Of a stretch of 64,000 nt of DNA, positions 1-8,002 are shown piece by piece. Every line of letters begins with the position of its first letter. The stretch's first letter is position 1. Source of the stretch: Bordetella genomosp. 10 (lineage in GTDB: Bacteria > Pseudomonadota > Gammaproteobacteria > Burkholderiales > Burkholderiaceae_B); contig NZ_NEVM01000001.1 of the NCBI RefSeq assembly GCF_002261225.1, forward strand, positions 124,001-188,000. The letters are read 5' to 3'. Both the position numbers and the translations under genes were made by a program. The notes beneath the pieces are model-generated. The model ran no database searches. It was not told the origin of the DNA and worked only from the letters and a program-made list of their open reading frames with translations.

Positions 1-159
1 GACGTCATCCTCTACCTGCTGGACGAGGAGAACCTGGCGGTGCTGCAAGGCGCCGCCTACGGGACGTCGCCCCATTTCCGCATCTCCATCGCGTCGTCCA
101 TGGACGTGCTGGAAGAAGGCTGCGCGCGCGTGCGCCGCGCCTGCGAGAAACTGGCGTAG
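1..159 (+). CDS. Class I/II aminotransferase, C-terminal end (partial)
   Basis: Only the last 52 codons are in the window, reading in frame from base 1 to a TAG at 157-159. The visible peptide contains GAAYGTSPHFRISIASSM followed by an LEEGCARVRR helix. This is the usual end of fold-type I PLP-dependent aminotransferases of the aspartate aminotransferase group, in which the Arg of the FRIS segment holds the substrate carboxylate. The catalytic lysine region lies upstream of the window, so the substrate cannot be told. It is followed by a perfect inverted repeat before the next gene. Confidence 0.7.
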   Translation, partial: DVILYLLDEENLAVLQGAAYGTSPHFRISIASSMDVLEEGCARVRRACEKLA

Positions 160-195
160 CCGGGAGACCGGCGTCACGTAAACCGCCCACCAGAA

Positions 196-218
196 AAACT
201 AGCTTTTGAAGCTAGTTT
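196..218. repeat. Perfect 10-bp inverted repeat, 3-nt loop
   Basis: AAACTAGCTT (196-205) and AAGCTAGTTT (209-218) are exact reverse complements around TTG. It lies 37 bp after the aminotransferase stop and 66 bp before the start of the hotdog gene. The arms are AT-rich in a GC-rich genome. With a T-rich right arm but no long U-tract it could be a weak bidirectional terminator or an operator for the downstream CoA-ester cluster. Confidence 0.6.
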
Positions 219-284
219 AAATATCCCAAGCCCCAGCCTGCGCGTCTTACGATCCTCCTCACTTTCCAGGAGGCAAGGTAGACG

Positions 285-722
285 ATGGCGAATCAGGCAT
301 GGCAATTCGATGATTTCCACATAGGACATCGTTTCCCCCCGTCCCGCTACAGCATCGGCGCGGAGGACAGCGACGCATTCCTGCGCACGTACGCATTGGG
401 GGCCGTTCGCGCCGAGCCGCCCGCCACGCCCCCGGCGGCCGAGGAAAGCCGGCCGGTGCGGCCCGTGCATCCCACGCTGGTCGCCAGCTTCCAGCCGCAA
501 CATGCCGCATTCGCCTGGCCCGCCGGCGTGCTCCACGCCCGCGAAAAGGTCCGCCTGTCGGCCCCCGTCTACCCGGGCGAGGCGCTGGAGGCGCGCGTCG
601 GCGTCAAGGACAAATACGAGAAGAACGACCGCAAGTTCGTCGTGCTGGAAATCCTCGTCCGCAAGCTGGAGAACGGCGTCGACGCGTTGACGGTGGAACG
701 CACCCTGGTCTGGCCGACGTGA
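285..722 (+). CDS. Hotdog-fold MaoC/FAS1-type dehydratase subunit (structural half)
   Basis: This 145-residue protein starts at an ATG preceded by AGGAGG. It looks like the N-terminal hotdog half of two-part enoyl-CoA hydratases: a variable N-terminus, then VHPTLVASFQPQH, a LHAREKVRLSAPVYPGE strand pair typical of MaoC_dehydrat_N proteins, and a KNDRKFVVLEI strand. No catalytic Asp/His hydratase motif is visible, so I infer it pairs with the MaoC protein encoded next, in the manner of HadA/HadB heterodimers. It is the first gene of a cluster that also holds a Bug receptor, a FadJ-like enzyme and a CoA-transferase. The true substrate, presumably an acyl-CoA, is unknown. Confidence 0.65.
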   Translation: MANQAWQFDDFHIGHRFPPSRYSIGAEDSDAFLRTYALGAVRAEPPATPPAAEESRPVRPVHPTLVASFQPQHAAFAWPAGVLHAREKVRLSAPVYPGEALEARVGVKDKYEKNDRKFVVLEILVRKLENGVDALTVERTLVWPT

Positions 723-730
723 GGCGCGCC

Positions 731-1120
731 ATGAATCTGAAGAAGAACGACCGCTACGTCGCCACCATCGCGGGCGTGGCGCAAGAGGATGTCAACCGCT
801 TCGGCGCCCTGCATGGAACGACGGGCAGGACGCATACCGATCCCGAATACGCCGCCCGGCATTTCGGCGGGATTATCGTGCAGGGCGCGCTGGTCATGGC
901 GCCGGTCATGGAACTGTGCGACAGGCTGCTCGGCGAGGCCTGGTACCAGGACAGCGAGATCGAGACCAAGTTCGTTGCCTTCACGCGGCTCGGCGACGTG
1001 GTGACCGTGACGGTGGACGTGCAGGAAAGCAGCCCCGCGCTGTTGCGGCTCGGCTATGCCTGCGCCTTGCCGGACGGCAAGGTGGTGCAGGCGGGGACGA
1101 TTACCCGCCGCGCCGGCTGA
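731..1120 (+). CDS. MaoC-like dehydratase subunit
   Basis: 129 residues with the MaoC hotdog signature: FGALHG, then THTDPEYAARHFGG and GIIVQGALVMAP, which matches the central helix region of (R)-specific enoyl-CoA hydratases. I chose the ATG at 731 because GAGG lies six bases upstream; a GTG at 719 overlapping the previous stop codon would add four residues. Oddly, the catalytic segment that normally reads SGDxNPIH here reads HGTTGRTH, so the usual catalytic Asp is replaced by Thr30 while His35 remains. The protein may use another acid or be a binding rather than a catalytic subunit. It probably forms a heterodimer with the upstream hotdog protein. Confidence 0.75.
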   Translation: MNLKKNDRYVATIAGVAQEDVNRFGALHGTTGRTHTDPEYAARHFGGIIVQGALVMAPVMELCDRLLGEAWYQDSEIETKFVAFTRLGDVVTVTVDVQESSPALLRLGYACALPDGKVVQAGTITRRAG

Positions 1121-1260
1121 GGCCCAAAGGCCTGGTAAAGGAGGGCGCGCCGCGCGCCGAGAAAAAAGATAGAGGCGCTGCCTCACCGGCCGCCCGCATG
1201 ACGGCGAGGGACGCCGTGCGCGGAAAGAAAACACCGAAGAAAACCAGCGAGGAGACAACC

Positions 1261-2238
1261 ATGAAGAAGATCCTGACCGGCCTGGCGATCACGGCCCTGG
1301 CCGCAGTGGCCTCGGGCGGCGTGATGGCCGCCTATCCCGACAAACCCATACGGTTGATCGTACCGGCCTTGGCCGGCGGCGCCGCCGACACGCTGGCGCG
1401 CATGATAGGCAAGCGGCTGACCGAGAAATTCGGTCCCACCGTGATCGTGGAGAACAAGCCGGGCGCGGCGGCCATCATCGGCATGACCGATATCGCCAAG
1501 GCCAAGCCGGACGGCTATACGCTGGGCATGACCTTTTCGGGCGCGATGTCCATTAACCCGTCGCTCTACGAGTCGCTGAGCTACGACCCGATCAAGGACT
1601 ATTCGCCCATCGCCATCGTCGCGGTATCGCCGTTGATCATCACCGCCAGTCCCAAGCTGGGGGTCAAGACCCTGCGCGGTCTGCTGGACCTGGCCAGGAA
1701 GGAGCCCGGCAAGCTCACTTTCGCCTCCACGGGCACGGGCTCCACCCAGCATCTGTCGATGGAGCTGTTCAAGTCCACGGTGGGCGTCGACATGCTGCAC
1801 GTGCCGTACAAGGGCAGCGCGGCGGCTGTCATCGACGTGCAGTCCGGCCTGGTGTCCACGCTGAGCGACAACGCCATCACCGTGATCCCGTTCATCCAGT
1901 CGGGCCAACTGGTGCCGCTGGCGGTGGAGACGCCCCAGCGCATTCCAGCCCTGCCCGACGTGCCCACGGTGGCGGAGCTGGGCTATCCCGGCTACCAGGC
2001 GGTCGGCTGGTATGGCTTGCTGGCGCCCGCGGGAACGCCCGAGCCCATCGTCGCCAAGCTCAACGGCGCCATCAACGAGATGCTGGAGGACCCGGCCTTC
2101 ACCCAATGGCTGGCCCAGCAGGGCATGGAGCCGCAGCGCGATACGCCGGAAGGCTTCCGCCGTTACGTGGCGCAGGAAAAGGACAAGTGGGCGCGGGTCA
2201 TCAAGACGGCCGGCGTCCCGCGCCAGTCGATGCGTTGA
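1261..2238 (+). CDS. Bug/TctC-family periplasmic solute receptor
   Basis: 325 residues with an N-terminal signal peptide ending near VMAAYPDKP, followed by the family hallmarks: YPDKPIRLIVP, an A/GGAADTLAR loop, VENKPGAA, KPDGYTLGM and VDMLHVPYKGSAAA. Bug receptors are periplasmic Venus-flytrap proteins that bind small carboxylates, amides or amino acids; some feed tripartite TctAB transporters, many are orphans. No TctA/TctB membrane genes are nearby. The start was set at 1261 because GAGGAGACAACC precedes it and the upstream frame lacks signal-peptide character. The placement inside a CoA-ester operon suggests that its ligand is the carboxylic acid degraded by the neighbours. Confidence 0.9.
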   Translation: MKKILTGLAITALAAVASGGVMAAYPDKPIRLIVPALAGGAADTLARMIGKRLTEKFGPTVIVENKPGAAAIIGMTDIAKAKPDGYTLGMTFSGAMSINPSLYESLSYDPIKDYSPIAIVAVSPLIITASPKLGVKTLRGLLDLARKEPGKLTFASTGTGSTQHLSMELFKSTVGVDMLHVPYKGSAAAVIDVQSGLVSTLSDNAITVIPFIQSGQLVPLAVETPQRIPALPDVPTVAELGYPGYQAVGWYGLLAPAGTPEPIVAKLNGAINEMLEDPAFTQWLAQQGMEPQRDTPEGFRRYVAQEKDKWARVIKTAGVPRQSMR

Positions 2239-2276
2239 GCGCGTCCTGCTTTTCATCCCGTTATCACAGGAACAAC

Positions 2277-4355
2277 ATGCCAGTCGTCACTTCCTCCCTC
2301 AGCGGCGCGGTGCGCACCGTGCTCATCGACAATCCGCCCGTCAACGCCACGTCGGTGGACGTGCGCCGCGGCCTTTGCGCGGCTTTCGAAGAGGCCGCGG
2401 CGGATCCGCGCACGCGCGCCGTCGTGCTGGCCTGCGCGGGCGCCACCTTCGTCGCCGGCGCCGACATACGCGAGTTCGGCAAGCCGCCCCAGGACCCGCA
2501 CCTGTCCGAGGTTATCGCGCTTGTCGAAGCCTGCGGTAAGCCGGTGGTCGCGGCCATACAGGGCACCGCCTTGGGCGGCGGCCTGGAACTGGCCCTGGGC
2601 TGCCATTACCGGGTGGCGGGCGAGGGCGCGCGCATGGGCCTGCCCGAGTCCACGCTGGGCGTCGTGCCGGGCGCCGGCGGCATTCCCCGCCTGGCGCGTC
2701 TGGTGGGCGTGCCCAAGGCGCTGGAGCTGGCGACGTCGGGCAAGCCGGTAACGGCTTGCGCCGCGCGCGAGATGGGGCTGGTGGATGCCGTGACGACGGA
2801 CGATCCGCGGGCGGCCGCGCAACGCTACGCGGAGGATCTGCTCCAGCGCGGGGCGGGACCGCGCCGCACGCGCGACCTGCCGCTGGCGCCGCCGCCGGCA
2901 GGCTATTTCGACGACATCCGCGCCCGGCTGGCCGTCAGCCACCGCGGCCAGGAAGCGCCCCTCGTATGCGTCGACATCGCCGAACAGTCCCTGCTCCGCG
3001 ATTTCGACGGCAGCGTCGCCTATGGACGCGAGCGTTTCCGCGAACGGGTGGCGTCGCCGCAGGCGGCCGCCTTGCGGCATGCGTTCTTCGCCGAGCGCGC
3101 GGCAACCCGGCCCGCGGGACTGCCGGAGCCCGACGCGCCGGTGCGCCGCGCCGGCGTGGTGGGCGGGGGCACGATGGGCACGGGCATCGCCATGTGCTTT
3201 CTCAATGCCGGCATCCCCGTCACGCTGGTCGAGCAGAATGAACAGGCGCTGGCAGCCTGCCTGCGCAACATCGGCAAGACCTACGAATCGGACGTGGCCA
3301 AGGGGCGCCTGGACGACGCCGCGCGCCAGCGCCGCCTGGACGGCCTGCGCGGGACCATGGCCTTCGAGGACCTGCGCGACTGCGACCTGGTGATCGAGGC
3401 GGTGTTCGAAGACATGGCCGTCAAGCGGCAGGTGTTCGCCAGCATCGAGGCGCACGCGCGGCCGGACGCCATCATCGCGTCCAACACCTCGTACCTGAAT
3501 CTCGACGCGCTGGCCGAGGGCATGTTGCATCCGGAGAACGTGGTGGGCATGCACTTCTTCAGCCCCGCCCACATCATGAAGCTGCTGGAGAACGTGCGCG
3601 GCGCGCGCAGTTCGCCGCAGGCCCTCGCCCGCATCCAGGCCCTGGGCAAGCGCCTGGGCAAGGTCGCGGTGATGGTGGGCGTGTCCGAAGGCTTCGTCGG
3701 CAACCGCATGCTGTCGCGGCGCGCGCGCGAATGCTACTTCCTGCTGGAGGAAGGCGCCCTGCCGGAGCAGGTCGACCGCGTGCTCCACGACTTCGGCTTC
3801 CCCATGGGACAGTTCCAGCTCAACGACCTGGCGGGGCTGGACGTGGCCTGGCGCGCGCGCCAGGGCCGGCTCGACCGCCTGAGCGAGCGCGAGCGCGCGT
3901 GCGGCATCCTCGACGAACTCGTGGCGCGGCGCAAACGCCTGGGCCAGAAGAGCGGCGCGGGCTTCTATCGCTATGACGCGCAGCGCAAGCGCACGGTCGA
4001 TCCCGAGGTCTCCGCGCTGATCGAACAGGACGCCCTCCGGCGCGGGTTCTTGCGCCGGACGATAGGCGACGAGGAAATCCTGGAGCGCTGTCTCTACGTC
4101 ATGATCAACGAAGGGGCGCGCATCCTGGAGGAAGGCGTGGCCACGCGGCCCGAGGAAATCGACGCCATCTGGATGAACGGCTATGGCTTTCCCCGTTATC
4201 GCGGCGGCCCCATGTACTACGCCGACCGGATCGGCCTGCCGCGCATCCTGGCGCGCATTCACGCCTATGCGGAGCAGGTCGGCGCGCAGTATTGGACGCC
4301 CGCGCCGCTGTTGGCCGAACTGGCCCGCAAGGGCGCCGGTTTCTATTCCTCCTGA
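2277..4355 (+). CDS. Fused enoyl-CoA hydratase / 3-hydroxyacyl-CoA dehydrogenase (FadJ/FadB-like)
   Basis: 692 residues. The N-terminal crotonase domain has the oxyanion-hole strand TFVAGADIREF and both catalytic glutamates, E104 in GGGLELALG and E124 in GLPESTLG. The dehydrogenase part starts near residue 291 with the NAD-binding GVVGGGTMGTGIA and carries the catalytic-His segment MHFFSPAH and a C-terminal helical domain duplicated as usual (MINEGARILEEG). Such enzymes carry out hydration and NAD-dependent oxidation of beta-oxidation intermediates; a thiolase partner is not encoded in the window. The ATG at 2277 follows CAGGAACAAC. It probably acts with the MaoC pair and the CoA-transferase in one pathway. 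Confidence 0.9.
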   Translation: MPVVTSSLSGAVRTVLIDNPPVNATSVDVRRGLCAAFEEAAADPRTRAVVLACAGATFVAGADIREFGKPPQDPHLSEVIALVEACGKPVVAAIQGTALGGGLELALGCHYRVAGEGARMGLPESTLGVVPGAGGIPRLARLVGVPKALELATSGKPVTACAAREMGLVDAVTTDDPRAAAQRYAEDLLQRGAGPRRTRDLPLAPPPAGYFDDIRARLAVSHRGQEAPLVCVDIAEQSLLRDFDGSVAYGRERFRERVASPQAAALRHAFFAERAATRPAGLPEPDAPVRRAGVVGGGTMGTGIAMCFLNAGIPVTLVEQNEQALAACLRNIGKTYESDVAKGRLDDAARQRRLDGLRGTMAFEDLRDCDLVIEAVFEDMAVKRQVFASIEAHARPDAIIASNTSYLNLDALAEGMLHPENVVGMHFFSPAHIMKLLENVRGARSSPQALARIQALGKRLGKVAVMVGVSEGFVGNRMLSRRARECYFLLEEGALPEQVDRVLHDFGFPMGQFQLNDLAGLDVAWRARQGRLDRLSERERACGILDELVARRKRLGQKSGAGFYRYDAQRKRTVDPEVSALIEQDALRRGFLRRTIGDEEILERCLYVMINEGARILEEGVATRPEEIDAIWMNGYGFPRYRGGPMYYADRIGLPRILARIHAYAEQVGAQYWTPAPLLAELARKGAGFYSS

Positions 4356-4373
4356 AACGAGAGACCCGGGCCC

Positions 4374-5681
4374 ATGCCGAATCGAGACACCGTTTTGAGG
4401 GAACCGCCGTTGAGCGGCATCAAGGTGCTGGACATGACCCGCATCATGGCGGGACCGTGGTGCACGCAGAACCTGGCCGACCTGGGCGCCGACGTCTACA
4501 AGATCGAACGCCCGGACAGCGGCGACGACACCCGCGGCTGGGGGCCGCCGAACCTGATGGACGCCCGCGGCGAACGCACCCAGGAATCCGCCTACTACCT
4601 TGCCGCCAATCGCAACAAGAAGTCCGTCGCCCTGGACATCGCCACGCCGCAAGGCGCGCAAGCCTTGCGCGACCTGGCCCTGCATTGCGACGTCTTCGTG
4701 GAGAACTTCAAGGTGGGCGGCCTGGCCAGGTATGGCCTGGACTACGCCATGCTCAAGGAGATCAATCCGCGCCTGATCTATTGCTCCATCACCGGCTTCG
4801 GCCAGGACGGGCCCTACGCGGGCAAGCCGGGCTACGACTTCGTGATTCAGGCCATGGGCGGCCTGATGAGCATTACCGGCGAGCGCGACGACCTGCCCGG
4901 CGGCGGCCCGCAGAAGGCGGGTAATGCCGCGTCCGACCTGATGGCGGGCATGTACGCCACCACCGCCATTCTGGCTGCCCTGCACGAACGCGCGCGCAGC
5001 GGGCAGGGACAGCATATCGACATCTCCATGCTCGACTGCCAGGTGGCCGCGCTGGGGGTGCAGAATTTCAACTATTTCCTGTCGGGCGAGGTCCCGCGCC
5101 GGGAAGGCAATGCGCACGTCAACCTGGCGCCCTACCAGGTCTTCGCGGTGGCGGACGGCTTTATCGTGCTGGGCGTGGGCAACGACAGCCAATACCGGAA
5201 GTTCTGCCACGCGGCGGGCCGACCCGATCTGGCCGAGGATCCGCGCTACCGGACCAATACCAGCCGCGTCATCCACAAGCCGACGCTGATTCCCGAATTG
5301 GAGCGGCTGTTCCTGACGCGCGACCGCGACACGTGGCGGCGCCTGCTCGACGAGGCCGGCGTGCCGGTGGGCATGATCAACGACGTGGCCCAGGTTCACG
5401 CGGATCCGCAGGTGATCGCGCGCGGCCTGAAGTTTTCCCTGCCCCATCCCATCGCCGGCAGCGTGCCGCAGGTACGCAATCCCATGCGCCTATCGGGCAG
5501 TCCGGTGACCTATCGCAACGCGGCGCCCTTGCTGGGCGCCGACACGCAGGACATCCTGGGACGGCTGTCCGGTTACGACAGCGCGCGCATCGCGGCTTTG
5601 ATGGCGTCCGCCGAGGCGCGGCAGGATCGCGGCGCGGCGCCCCCTCCGCCATCCATGCCTGATGAAAGAGGGAGAACATAG
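4374..5681 (+). CDS. CaiB/BaiF family (class III) CoA-transferase
   Basis: 435 residues. It begins with the family signature LSGIKVLDMTRIMAGPWCTQ, followed by LADLGADVYKIERP, the CoA-binding ANRNKKSVALDI block and the FGQDGPY segment. The catalytic Asp of class III transferases corresponds to D188 in NAASDLMAGMYA. These cytosolic enzymes move CoA between an acyl-CoA donor, often succinyl-CoA, and a carboxylic acid acceptor through a mixed anhydride. It lies 18 bp after the FadJ-like gene, so it is probably in the same operon and supplies the pathway with its CoA thioester. It ends 65 bp from the convergent LysR gene. Confidence 0.92.
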   Translation: MPNRDTVLREPPLSGIKVLDMTRIMAGPWCTQNLADLGADVYKIERPDSGDDTRGWGPPNLMDARGERTQESAYYLAANRNKKSVALDIATPQGAQALRDLALHCDVFVENFKVGGLARYGLDYAMLKEINPRLIYCSITGFGQDGPYAGKPGYDFVIQAMGGLMSITGERDDLPGGGPQKAGNAASDLMAGMYATTAILAALHERARSGQGQHIDISMLDCQVAALGVQNFNYFLSGEVPRREGNAHVNLAPYQVFAVADGFIVLGVGNDSQYRKFCHAAGRPDLAEDPRYRTNTSRVIHKPTLIPELERLFLTRDRDTWRRLLDEAGVPVGMINDVAQVHADPQVIARGLKFSLPHPIAGSVPQVRNPMRLSGSPVTYRNAAPLLGADTQDILGRLSGYDSARIAALMASAEARQDRGAAPPPPSMPDERGRT

Positions 5682-5746
5682 CCGGCTTGGCGTCGCGTCG
5701 CGGGGATCGTGTCCTTCCGGGGCGCGACACGCCACTGGATACGACC

Positions 5747-6610
5747 CTAGAGACCGCGCACCATATCGTAGATTTCGTGCAGCAGGGCCACCCGCGCGGA
5801 TTGCCTGTTCCAGAGCAGGCCCACGCTGCGGAAGTGCTCATTGCCGGGCAGCGGGATTTTGCGCAGCTTGATGTCTTCCAGCAGCTCGCCCGCGCCGTCC
5901 GGCACCAGCGCGACGCCCAGGCCGCGTGAAACCAGCCGGGCGATGATTTCTATCGACGCGGTCTCGATGCGGATCTTGGGATGGATGTCGTGCTGGCGGA
6001 GGTATTGCGCGGCCAGTTGCCCGCCCCATAGCTTGCGGTCATAGCAGATGTGGGGATTGGCGCGCAGCAATTGGTTGGGATCGACTTCGGCCAGGCTGGC
6101 CGGCGCCAGCACCACCAGGGGTTCGTCGCGGACGCGCCGCCATTCGAGATTCTTGGGCATCTGGAATTGCGGCTGCAGGATCAGCGCTGCATCCATCTCG
6201 CCGTCGCACACCTGCGCGTACAGGTGGACCGAATATGCCTTCACCAGGTTGACCTCCAGGTTGGGATGCCTGGCGATCACGCGCTCCATCAAGGGCGGGA
6301 TCAGGGTGCTCATGGCCGAGTCGAAGGCGCCCAGCGACAGGCGGCCGACCACGATGGGACCTTGGCCCGCCATCTTGAGATTGCGCACCTCCTCCATCAC
6401 GCGGCGCGCCTGCGCCAGGATTTGCAGTCCCTCGGCGGTCGCCGTCACGGAGCGGCCGGAGCGGGTGAGCAGGCGATAGCCCAGCTCGTCCTCTACTTTC
6501 TTGATGCGCAGATTGACGGCCGCGGGCGTCAGGCCGTTCTGGCGCGCCACCTGCGCGATAGAGCCGGCTTCCACTACCTGGATGAAGTCTTGAAGAAAAG
6601 CCGTGTCCAT
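5747..6610 (-). CDS. LysR-family transcriptional regulator
   Basis: 287 residues from the ATG at 6610 (an upstream in-frame ATG at 6637 would add nine). The N-terminal winged helix-turn-helix is clear: FIQVVEAGSIAQVARQNG, then LTPAAVNLRIKKVEDELG and LLTRSGRSVTATAEG. The rest is a PBP2-type effector-binding domain with GRLSLGAFDSAMS and GLGVALVPDG. It lies convergent to the CoA-ester cluster and downstream of a lipoprotein gene on its own strand, so its target is not obvious. I chose the shorter start because the longer one runs through a perfect hairpin at 6625-6649. Confidence 0.88.
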   Translation of the reverse strand: MDTAFLQDFIQVVEAGSIAQVARQNGLTPAAVNLRIKKVEDELGYRLLTRSGRSVTATAEGLQILAQARRVMEEVRNLKMAGQGPIVVGRLSLGAFDSAMSTLIPPLMERVIARHPNLEVNLVKAYSVHLYAQVCDGEMDAALILQPQFQMPKNLEWRRVRDEPLVVLAPASLAEVDPNQLLRANPHICYDRKLWGGQLAAQYLRQHDIHPKIRIETASIEIIARLVSRGLGVALVPDGAGELLEDIKLRKIPLPGNEHFRSVGLLWNRQSARVALLHEIYDMVRGL

Positions 6611-6624
6611 GTCCGGGATCGATG

Positions 6625-6649
6625 CGCCGGCGGCCATCGGCCGCCGGCG
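6625..6649. repeat. Perfect 11-bp GC hairpin in the LysR leader
   Basis: CGCCGGCGGCC (6625-6635) and GGCCGCCGGCG (6639-6649) are exact reverse complements around ATC. The hairpin lies just upstream of the LysR start at 6610 and 45 bp after the stop codon of the lipoprotein gene on the same strand. No T-tract follows on either strand, so it is not a classical terminator; it might be an operator, or an mRNA-stabilising or translation-limiting hairpin. Confidence 0.6.
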
Positions 6650-6694
6650 GGTTGCATGTCACCCGAATGGTACAGAGAAAACCGCGCCCGGCGA

Positions 6695-7825
6695 TCAGGA
6701 GTGGTCGAGGGGGCTGGGCTGCGCGTTGATCTGCAGCTTGTAGATCCAGACCGGATAACGCACGTCCATCTTGCCGTCGTTGAAGCCGGGCGTCAGGCTC
6801 TGCTGCGACGCGGGGATCCACAGGTAGCCCGCGCTGTCTATCCACAGGGCGTCGGCCCAGATCAGGCGGTTGTCCTCGATGACGACGGTCTGCTTGCCTT
6901 CCGGCGAGATGCGCAGGATGCGGTGCTTGTCGGTGTCGGTGACGTAGATATTCCCGCGGGCGTCGATGGCGGTGCCGCCGGTGGTGGGCGTGTTCACCCA
7001 TTTCTGATCGACGTGGCCGTCCACGTCCATGGCCGAGGCCGACGGGTCATCGAGCCAGCGCGTGGCGATGCGCGCCATCGGGCCGGAGGCCGGCTGGATG
7101 TAGAGCCACTTGCCGTCAGGCGAGACTTCCAACTGGTCGGCATGGATGGCGATCGGCTGGCCCTTGGCGTCCGTGACCGTGTGGCCGTCGGCGCGCAGGG
7201 GACGCGACGCCGTCAGCGCGGGATGGCGGTCGAGCACGCGGCGCGCGGCGCCGCTGCGCAGGTCCAGCACCACCAGTCCGGGCTCGCCGGCGTCGGTCAG
7301 GTAGGCGTAGGGGCCGTTGAAACGGACGTCGTCGATGTAGCTGAAGGGCTTCACAACGGACGCGAGGTCGTAGACCCGCAGCAGGGCCCGCGTTTGCGGA
7401 TCGAACTGGAACAGGCGGGCGCCGCCCTGGACCTTGGGCTTGGCGATGCCGGACGCGCCGGCGTCGACGATCCACAGCTTGCCGTCGGGTCCGATGCGCA
7501 GGGCGTTCACGTGCACGAAGCCGTTGCCGATGGGACCCGCGACCGAGGAGAGGACGACGTTCCAGTTGGCGTCGGGAAAGGGAAAGGGCTGGCCCTGGGC
7601 GTCGAGTTCCGCGACCTGCAGGCCGGGGTTGTCCGCCTGCGGGTAGCTGACGAAGACGCGGCCTTCGGCCGTGGTGGTGACGCCGTTCCAGACGCGTTGC
7701 CCTTGGAAGACGGGCACCAGCGGCGTCTGCGCCTCGGGTTTGCTGGCGCAGCCCTGGATGATGAAAAGCGCCAGGCCGGCCAAGGCGATGCCCGCTGCGC
7801 GGGACAGGGTTCTCGCTATCCTCAT
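6695..7825 (-). CDS. Lipoprotein of the yellow / major royal jelly protein fold family
   Basis: 376 residues, start supported by AAGGAGAACAGC before ATG. The signal peptide ends in LFIIQGC, a lipobox, so it should be an outer- or inner-membrane-anchored lipoprotein. The mature part is a six-bladed propeller of the MRJP/SMP-30-like type: ADNPGLQVAELDAQG, VNALRIGPDGKLWIVDAG, YIDDVRFNGPYAYLTDAGEPG, LEVSPDGKWLYIQPASG and DARGNIYVTDTDKHRILRIS blades recur at intervals. Bacterial members are of uncertain function; lactonase, bilirubin-oxidase-like or binding roles have been suggested for relatives. It sits between a dehydrogenase and a LysR gene on the same strand, with a 177-bp gap upstream in which I see no gene. 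Confidence 0.75.
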   Translation of the reverse strand: MRIARTLSRAAGIALAGLALFIIQGCASKPEAQTPLVPVFQGQRVWNGVTTTAEGRVFVSYPQADNPGLQVAELDAQGQPFPFPDANWNVVLSSVAGPIGNGFVHVNALRIGPDGKLWIVDAGASGIAKPKVQGGARLFQFDPQTRALLRVYDLASVVKPFSYIDDVRFNGPYAYLTDAGEPGLVVLDLRSGAARRVLDRHPALTASRPLRADGHTVTDAKGQPIAIHADQLEVSPDGKWLYIQPASGPMARIATRWLDDPSASAMDVDGHVDQKWVNTPTTGGTAIDARGNIYVTDTDKHRILRISPEGKQTVVIEDNRLIWADALWIDSAGYLWIPASQQSLTPGFNDGKMDVRYPVWIYKLQINAQPSPLDHS

Positions 7826-8002
7826 GCTGTTCTCCTTTACACGAACGGGGCGGCACGCCTCGCCGGACAGGACGTCGCGGCGGGACGTTCCGGATGGAAT
7901 GCCCCGCTGGATAGCAAATGCCGGACCCGCGGACGGCTCCTTTCGGCGGATACTGGATGGATCTGCGGTCCTTGGCGCCCGGCCCGAGGTGCCGCCAGGC
8001 CG

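Noticed and set aside
2253..5447. Minus-strand open frame of over 1000 codons opposite the FadJ-like and CoA-transferase genes
   Set aside because: Its translation is Arg/His/Gly/Gln-rich without domain motifs; it is the antisense shadow that high GC content gives real genes. The plus strand has clear enzyme motifs.
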